A stretch of 64,000 nucleotides of DNA from Archangium violaceum (lineage in GTDB: Bacteria > Myxococcota > Myxococcia > Myxococcales > Myxococcaceae): positions 9,716,001-9,780,000 of the forward strand of contig NZ_CP069396.1 of the NCBI RefSeq assembly GCF_016887565.1. Reading direction: 5' to 3'. A model generated the notes under the pieces. That model did no database searches and had not been told where the DNA came from. It was given only the letters and a program-made list of their open reading frames with translations. Positions 59,079 to 64,000 of this stretch are shown in pieces; the stretch's first letter is position 1; each line of letters opens with the position of its first letter. Both the position numbers and the translations under genes were made by a program.

Positions 59079-60848
59079 TCAGGGAATCACGATGGGCACG
59101 TGCATGCTCTTGCCATCGTAGGGCGTGGAGCCGCAGCGCGCGTGGGCCCAATCTCCGTTCATCGCCGTGCAGATACGGAAGGCGGTGATGTTGGAGATGG
59201 CCACGTTGATGCCCGGAGTGTCGCAGCGGCCGGAGTAGGTCCAGGCGAGACTCCGGTTGACGGAGTTGACGCCGATGCAGGGGCCGATCCACGCGCCCGT
59301 GTCGCGCCGTTGGATGTCGATGGAGTACTGGGCGCCCGTCTCCTCCTCGCTCCAGCTCAGGTCCACGAACGGCGTGGTGCCACCGGGAATCTCCAGGAAG
59401 ACGTCATCGGAGACGCCATCATAGGCCTTCTCGACGAAGGGTCCCCAGGTGCTGCTGTTCGAATAGAAGATCCGGAAGGCGGCGATGTCGCCCTTGTTCA
59501 CCATGCGGTTGCCCGCGCTGGGGCAGACGCCGTTGAAGACGGTCTTGTTCGCCGAGCCGATGATGCCGGCGTAGATGCACGGACCAATCACGGTCCCATC
59601 ACGCAGGACGAGGTCGAGCGAGTAGTTGTACCCGGTCAGCCGGGTCCAGCGGACATTGACCTGGTTGAGCGAGTGCATGGAGCCATCGGGCTTGAAGGCG
59701 ATGCGCTGCTTGTAGGTGCTGCGCGAGGTGAAGGTACCCGGGGGAGAGAAGGCTCCCTGGTGGAAGATGTTGAAGAACTCGCCGCGGCGGTCCACCACCA
59801 CGTTGTGACCATGGGTCTGGATCAGCGCTCCGGCGTCGTTGCGCATCGGCTGGGAGAGCTGCCGCACCGCGCGCGCCCGGGTGAGCGCCGGCAGGGAGTC
59901 CGCCATGATGTAGTTCATGGCGTACTGGCTGTTGTACCAACCGCTGCTGAAGAGCAGGTAGTAGATGCCATTGCGCTTGAGGAGCTCGGGGGCCTCGTTG
60001 ATGCCCTCCTCGTTCGCGGGGAGGGTGTAGAGCGCCGGGCCGGTGTGGTTGTAGACGGTGCCAGGGGCCGCGAGGTTGAACGAGGAGATGTTGTTGCCCC
60101 GGTCGAACCAGACATAGAAGAGCCAGCGGCCCGACGTGTCATTGAAGGTGGCCGAGTCGATGCGGATGTTCCGGTTGCAACCCTGCGGCGTGCAGGCGGA
60201 GCCGATGGTGGTGCGCGGATAGGTCGTGTTCGGGTTGATGGGCTGGGGCGCGCCGAAGTTGAGATTCAGGTCTGGCGCCGAGGCCACGAAGGTCGTCACG
60301 TCCTGGCCGGTAGCCGGGCAAGCCATGCCGTTGGGGACCCGCTGGGCCGAGAAGTAGAGGTAGTAGACGCCGTTGTATTTGCCGAGGTCCGGCGCCCAGA
60401 GCATGCAGTAGTCATAGGTCGGGTCGGCGGCCGAGGCGTCGTAGCTCCGCTTGAGGCGGAAGCTCGACAGGTCGTTGGTCTCGTAGATGGGCAGGGTCCG
60501 TCCGTCACCGGTGCCGGAGAGGAAGAACAGGTCATCGTTCTCCTTGTAGACGTCGGGGTCGGCCATCCCCGGAACGAGCAACGAGCGCGAATAGAAGTTG
60601 GCGCCGCGTGTGGCGCACGACGATCCTACGAAGCCCTCGTCGCAGACGCAGACCGCGCTGCCCGCGTTGTCCTTGCAGACACCGTGTCCGCTACAGGTCA
60701 CTCCGTCACAGACCCCGGCCAGCTCCGACGAGGAGGAGGCCGTGCGCCCCGAAGCGAACTCGGGGCCAGCCTCCTCCGCGCCAGCGCATCCGACGACCGC
60801 GGCGAGGGTGACAAATGAAAGGGATATCCACTGGAATCTCGAACGCAT
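59079..60848 (-). CDS. secreted GH43-type lipoprotein with EGF-like domain
   Basis: ATG 60848 with GAGGAG upstream gives 589 residues. A lipoprotein signal (FVTLAAVVGC) is followed by an EGF-like module with six Cys (CDGVTCSGHGVCKD to CVCDEGFVGSSC, about residues 46-80). A five-blade-propeller glycosidase domain of the GH43 type (about 95-400) comes next, with the catalytic-acid patterns DPDVYKEND, MLWAPDLGKY and INEAPELLKRNG. The C-terminal 190 residues hold two similar beta-domains (LRDGTVIGPCIYAG and RDTGAWIGPCIGV). It probably cleaves arabinose/xylose-containing polysaccharides at the cell surface. It is not obviously linked to the NRPS genes. Confidence 0.8.
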   Translation of the reverse strand: MRSRFQWISLSFVTLAAVVGCAGAEEAGPEFASGRTASSSSELAGVCDGVTCSGHGVCKDNAGSAVCVCDEGFVGSSCATRGANFYSRSLLVPGMADPDVYKENDDLFFLSGTGDGRTLPIYETNDLSSFRLKRSYDASAADPTYDYCMLWAPDLGKYNGVYYLYFSAQRVPNGMACPATGQDVTTFVASAPDLNLNFGAPQPINPNTTYPRTTIGSACTPQGCNRNIRIDSATFNDTSGRWLFYVWFDRGNNISSFNLAAPGTVYNHTGPALYTLPANEEGINEAPELLKRNGIYYLLFSSGWYNSQYAMNYIMADSLPALTRARAVRQLSQPMRNDAGALIQTHGHNVVVDRRGEFFNIFHQGAFSPPGTFTSRSTYKQRIAFKPDGSMHSLNQVNVRWTRLTGYNYSLDLVLRDGTVIGPCIYAGIIGSANKTVFNGVCPSAGNRMVNKGDIAAFRIFYSNSSTWGPFVEKAYDGVSDDVFLEIPGGTTPFVDLSWSEEETGAQYSIDIQRRDTGAWIGPCIGVNSVNRSLAWTYSGRCDTPGINVAISNITAFRICTAMNGDWAHARCGSTPYDGKSMHVPIVIP

Positions 60849-61017
60849 GGTGACTCCTCGAGAGCCGTGGCACGCGCATCGGGCCACGGCGGTTGACTCA
60901 TGGAATCAGCAATTTGCGGGTATTCACAGTATTTCCCGCGTTTGCGCGCGAATGCGAGCCACTGAAGCACCTGGTTCCCAAGCATTTGAAGCTCTGGGGT
61001 GAAGCGGTGGATGTCCT

Positions 61018-61470
61018 GCCATCACGTTCATTGGAACCCCGTCGGTGACGGGAAACTGGATGGTGCAGATCGGCGGTCACCACCTCGCCATCGACGTGAC
61101 GTACCAGAACGGCGTGGCGAGCCCGACACCGAACTTCATTGGCGTCGAGCCGCAGACCTGGACGAGCGGCGGCATCACGTACTCGCCGCTCACCGACGAG
61201 CGCATCGCGGTGTTCGGCATCTTCGATACCTTCTACCCGACGGGGGCCGACCGCGTCGGTGTCCGGGTCTCGAGCCTCACGCCCCAACAGCAGGAGCTCG
61301 TGACGGCGGCGATCTCCGCGTGGGTGAAGGACTACAACCCGGGCATCGCCGATACGCTGCTCGCCGAGTACACCTCGGCCGCGGCGTACGCCGACACCTA
61401 TGTCGCCTGGGCGGGTGACCAGCTCGTTCCCAACGTCAACGGAACCTACGTCCGCATCGATGGGCCCCGG
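61018..61470 (+). pseudogene. DUF3500-family gene remnant
   Basis: From ITFIGTPSVTGNWMVQIGGH to VNGTYVRIDGPRVW the frame encodes the C-terminal third of a DUF3500 protein (LTPQQQELVTAAISAWVKDY is typical). The 5' end is missing and no start signal precedes it. The frame then runs out of register at about 61470, where HupE-like sequence begins. Confidence 0.6.
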
Positions 61471-61472
61471 GT

Positions 61473-62632
61473 GTGGAGCGTGCGACCGCGGTCCTGCTCG
61501 ACCTGCGGGAGCACTCGGTCGAGGGTGAGCTCCAGCTCCCGTTGGATCAGCTGGGGCTCACCCTGCATCACAACCTGGGCGAGAACCCTTCGACGTTGGT
61601 CGCGCGAATGGGAAGCGAGCTCGCGCGATACATCGCGGAGCACGTCGCGGCCACGGCGCCCGACGGCCGGGCTTTCGACATCGCCGTGCGCTCGCTGGAG
61701 GTGCGGCCGGTCGACGGGGCGAACTGCCTCGTGGCGCTCCTGTCGATGCAGCCGCCCCCGGGCGCGGCAACGGGTGCGTTCACGCTCCGGTACGACGCCA
61801 TCGTCCACCGCGTCGTCACGCACAAGGTGTTCGTCTCCATCCGAAGTGACTTCAAGAACGGGGTCCTCTCCGACCAGCCCGAGCTGCTCGGCGTATTGCG
61901 ATACCGAAGCACGGACCTCGTCATCGATCGCTCGAACGGGACCTGGTGGAAGGGTTTCCGGTCCGTCTTCGTACTGGGAGTCCGGCACATCGCGGAAGGT
62001 ACCGACCACCTGCTCTTCCTGTTGGTTCTATTGCTCGCCGCCCCCTGGTCGCGAGCGGGGCCCGGTGGAGAGCGTCCAACACCGTGCCACGGAGCGTGAA
62101 GCAGGTCGTCAAGATCGTGACGGCCTTCACGCTCGGTCATTCCATGACCCTGGTGGCGGGAGCGGTCGGCCCCCTGTTCTCGGGCCGCGAGCCGCTCATC
62201 GCCGCCGGATTCGGGCTCGTGCATGGGCTCGCGTTCTCGACGGTGCTCGCGGAGCTCGGGCTCGACTCCCAGGCCCTCGTGCTGAGCGTGCTCGCCTTCA
62301 ACCTGGGCATCGAGGCCATGCAGCTCGCGGTGGTCGCGATGACGATGCCCTGGCTCCTCCTGCTGAGCCGTTCCCCCGAGTACGCGACCGTTCGTATCGT
62401 CGGAGCGAGCCTCGGAGCGGTGGCCGCGTGTGGTTGGATCGCCGAGCGCGCGTTCTCCATCCAGAACCCCATCGCGCCGCTCGTGGAGGCCGGTTCCCAC
62501 CAAGCGCTCGCCGGAATCGTCCTGCTTGCCACGCTCTCGGTCATCGTCGCCGCCAGGAGCCGCATCCGTGCACATCGGATGCGGGCGGGCGACGGCTCGT
62601 GCGCCACCAGCCCCTCACTCAGCGGGTGGTGA
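61473..62632 (+). pseudogene. HupE/UreJ-like membrane protein gene, frameshifted
   Basis: Two reading frames together give a HupE/UreJ_2-type protein. The first runs from VLLDLREHSVEGELQLPLDQ to AEGTDHLLFLLVLLL and stops at 62099. The second resumes with RSVKQVVKIVTAFTLGHSMT and runs through five hydrophobic segments to 62632. The shift falls around 62070-62095. The N-terminal signal sequence is missing and replaced by the DUF3500 remnant. The end overlaps the convergent aminotransferase gene by 14 nt. Confidence 0.65.
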
Positions 62633-63785
62633 CGCGCTCGATGGCCTCCAGGGCCTCGGGGAAGCGGTCCGGGTGCATGCCCAGGCCCAGACGGAAGCCG
62701 TGACCGCGCTCCAGCGGATGGGCACCCGAGGGGTCGCCGTACTCCATGGAGCTGAGCGGCAGGACGAACACCCCGGCCTCGCCGAGCGCCTGGAGCTTCG
62801 CCTCGGACTCCTTTGGACTGGCCGCGCCGCGCACGCCGATGCAGGTGACGAGCCCGCCCATGGGGGCCACGCCATACACGCCCCGCGAGCGCTCCAGGAA
62901 GGCGGCGAGGATGCGCCGGTTGCTCAGCCACTCCTCGCGCGCCTGGCGCAGGGCGGAGCTGTGCAGGTCCTTGAGGACCTCGTAGGAGATCCACTCGGTG
63001 ACCGGGTTCACGGTGTGCGTGGTGTAGTTCTTCTCGTTCTGCATGCCCGCCAGCATGGCCGTGTCACCGACGCACCAGCCGATGCGCAGGCCCGGGCAAC
63101 CCAGGCACTTGATGAAGGAGCCGGTGACGAAGCTCCGGGTGCCCGCGCGGTACACCGTGGCCCCCAGCACCTCCGTCTCGGAGGAGAGGAAGCGGTAGTG
63201 CTCGTCGCCCACCAGCGTGGCGCCGGACCGCTCCGTCCAGCGGGAGACGCGCTCCAGCAGCTCCGGCTCCAGCACGAGGCCGCTCGGGTTGTGAGGGTTG
63301 TTGATGATGACCACGTCCGGACGCTCGCGCTCGAGCAGCTCCAGCCAAGCGTCGGCGTCCACGGAGGGCACGCCCCGCTCGTCCCAGCGCAGGGGCAGGC
63401 GGACGACTTCCGCGCCCTGCTGCATGGGCAGCTCGTAGAGGAGCTGGAAGGCGGGCCAGGCGAGCGCCACCTTGCGCGGGCGGAGCTGGCGGAAGAGGAG
63501 AAGCAGGGCCTCGCTGGTGCCGGTGGTGATGAGGACGTTGTCGCGCGTGGCGCCGGGGTGCATGGCGGCCACGAGGTCCCTCAGGTCGGCGCGGCCCCAG
63601 TTGGGGCTGTCACGCAGCAGGGTGGAGAGGAACGTGTCGGCGGCTTGTTGGGGGCCGACGCCGGAGCCGGCGAGCAGCTCTCCCACCGTGCGGGGCCGGG
63701 CACCGGACTCTCCGAGGTTGTAGCGCGCGGTGAAGCGCGAGCCCTCGAGGTAGTCCTCCATGAAGAACGAGCGAAGGGGTTCCAT
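62619..63785 (-). CDS. PLP-dependent class I/II aminotransferase
   Basis: A 388-residue fold-type I PLP enzyme. The cofactor Lys is Lys226 in SFIKCLGCPGLRIGW, with Asn166 in NNPHNPSG and Asp194 in VGDEHYRF at the usual positions. The N-terminal block FTARYNLGESGARP and the region SPNWGRADLRDLVA recall capreomycidine-synthase-like members, so formation of an unusual amino acid is possible. The gene starts 15 nt after a methyltransferase gene on the same strand and likely forms an operon with it. Its place beside a methyltransferase, near the NRPS, makes a precursor-supply role conceivable. Confidence 0.8.
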   Translation of the reverse strand: MEPLRSFFMEDYLEGSRFTARYNLGESGARPRTVGELLAGSGVGPQQAADTFLSTLLRDSPNWGRADLRDLVAAMHPGATRDNVLITTGTSEALLLLFRQLRPRKVALAWPAFQLLYELPMQQGAEVVRLPLRWDERGVPSVDADAWLELLERERPDVVIINNPHNPSGLVLEPELLERVSRWTERSGATLVGDEHYRFLSSETEVLGATVYRAGTRSFVTGSFIKCLGCPGLRIGWCVGDTAMLAGMQNEKNYTTHTVNPVTEWISYEVLKDLHSSALRQAREEWLSNRRILAAFLERSRGVYGVAPMGGLVTCIGVRGAASPKESEAKLQALGEAGVFVLPLSSMEYGDPSGAHPLERGHGFRLGLGMHPDRFPEALEAIERVTTR

Positions 63786-63800
63786 GTCTCTCCAGGAGCG

Positions 63801-64000
63801 TCAGCGGGAGGGCAGGCCGTCAGGCCAGGGGACCTCACCGCGCGAGGCGATGACGACCTGCTGGATGGGCATGTCGAAGCCACGGGAGGACGTGAGGCCC
63901 ACGGGCTCGAGCAGCCGCCGGAAGTCGGGCATGGACAGCACGTCGCCCTCGTTGGACACGTAGCGGCGCAGCGCGAAGTAGAGCGCGTCCAGGGGCCCAT
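63801..64000 (-). CDS. O-methyltransferase, C-terminal part, cut by the window edge
   Basis: The last 66 codons of a minus-strand gene. GPLDALYFALRRYVSNEGDV closely parallels GPLDHLYFGLRRFLTNEGDL near the C-terminus of the O-methyltransferase at 56349, and the two share the following PDFRRLLEPVGLTSS pattern. It is therefore a paralogue or a relative in the same family. The N-terminal and SAM-binding parts lie beyond base 64000. It precedes the aminotransferase by 15 nt. Confidence 0.75.
   Translation of the reverse strand, partial: GPLDALYFALRRYVSNEGDVLSMPDFRRLLEPVGLTSSRGFDMPIQQVVIASRGEVPWPDGLPSR

Overview
The window reads as a high-GC Gram-negative chromosome, most likely a myxobacterium of the Archangium/Cystobacter type. 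This is inferred from strongly GC-biased third codon positions, many secreted lipoproteins, a multihaem cytochrome, a B-lectin, several tailoring-enzyme paralogues and a giant NRPS gene. No rRNA, tRNA or CRISPR array was seen.

Left edge (1-6.4 kb), a small accessory island: a tyrosine-recombinase-like gene with degraded catalytic positions, a lower-GC PD-(D/E)XK nuclease-like gene, a two-gene AAA ATPase plus subtilisin unit matching the IetAS type of phage-defence/toxin-antitoxin module, and a broken IS5-type transposase. From 6.4 to 15.6 kb is mixed content: a glycine-zipper protein, a secreted metallo-beta-lactamase-fold hydrolase, a possible glycosylase-like protein, a large beta-helix lipoprotein, a B-lectin protein, a methyltransferase and a bestrophin channel. 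Remnants of an SDR gene, a SUKH (SMI1/KNR4) gene and an IS end lie between them.

15.8-28.4 kb is rich in oxygenases and peptide-related enzymes: JmjC/cupin hydroxylase, MATE exporter, second JmjC hydroxylase, a divergent TldE/TldD protease pair, a lipoprotein plus c-type multihaem lipoprotein pair, and a Rieske oxygenase preceded 10 nt upstream by a 60-residue peptide gene. A third JmjC protein, a close paralogue of the first, is divergent from that peptide.

The third JmjC gene opens a tight plus-strand operon (gaps of 7, 24 and 27 nt): JmjC hydroxylase, inner-membrane protein, outer-membrane beta-barrel, and a 5617-residue NRPS with five C-A-T modules and a thioesterase. Convergent to it is a minus-strand run: an AL-KR-ACP starter protein, two FtsX-type permeases and a LolA-like periplasmic protein. 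An O-methyltransferase and a fatty-acid desaturase diverge from the starter gene. My reading is a lipopeptide pathway: the AL-KR-ACP protein activates and carries an acyl starter, the NRPS adds five residues and releases the chain, the JmjC, Rieske, methyltransferase and desaturase enzymes decorate it, and the FtsX/LolA-like/barrel proteins move it across the envelope. The product is not identified.

59-64 kb: twin palindromes, a GH43-type secreted lipoprotein, a decayed DUF3500-HupE chimera, a PLP aminotransferase, and the C-terminal end of a second O-methyltransferase cut by the window edge.
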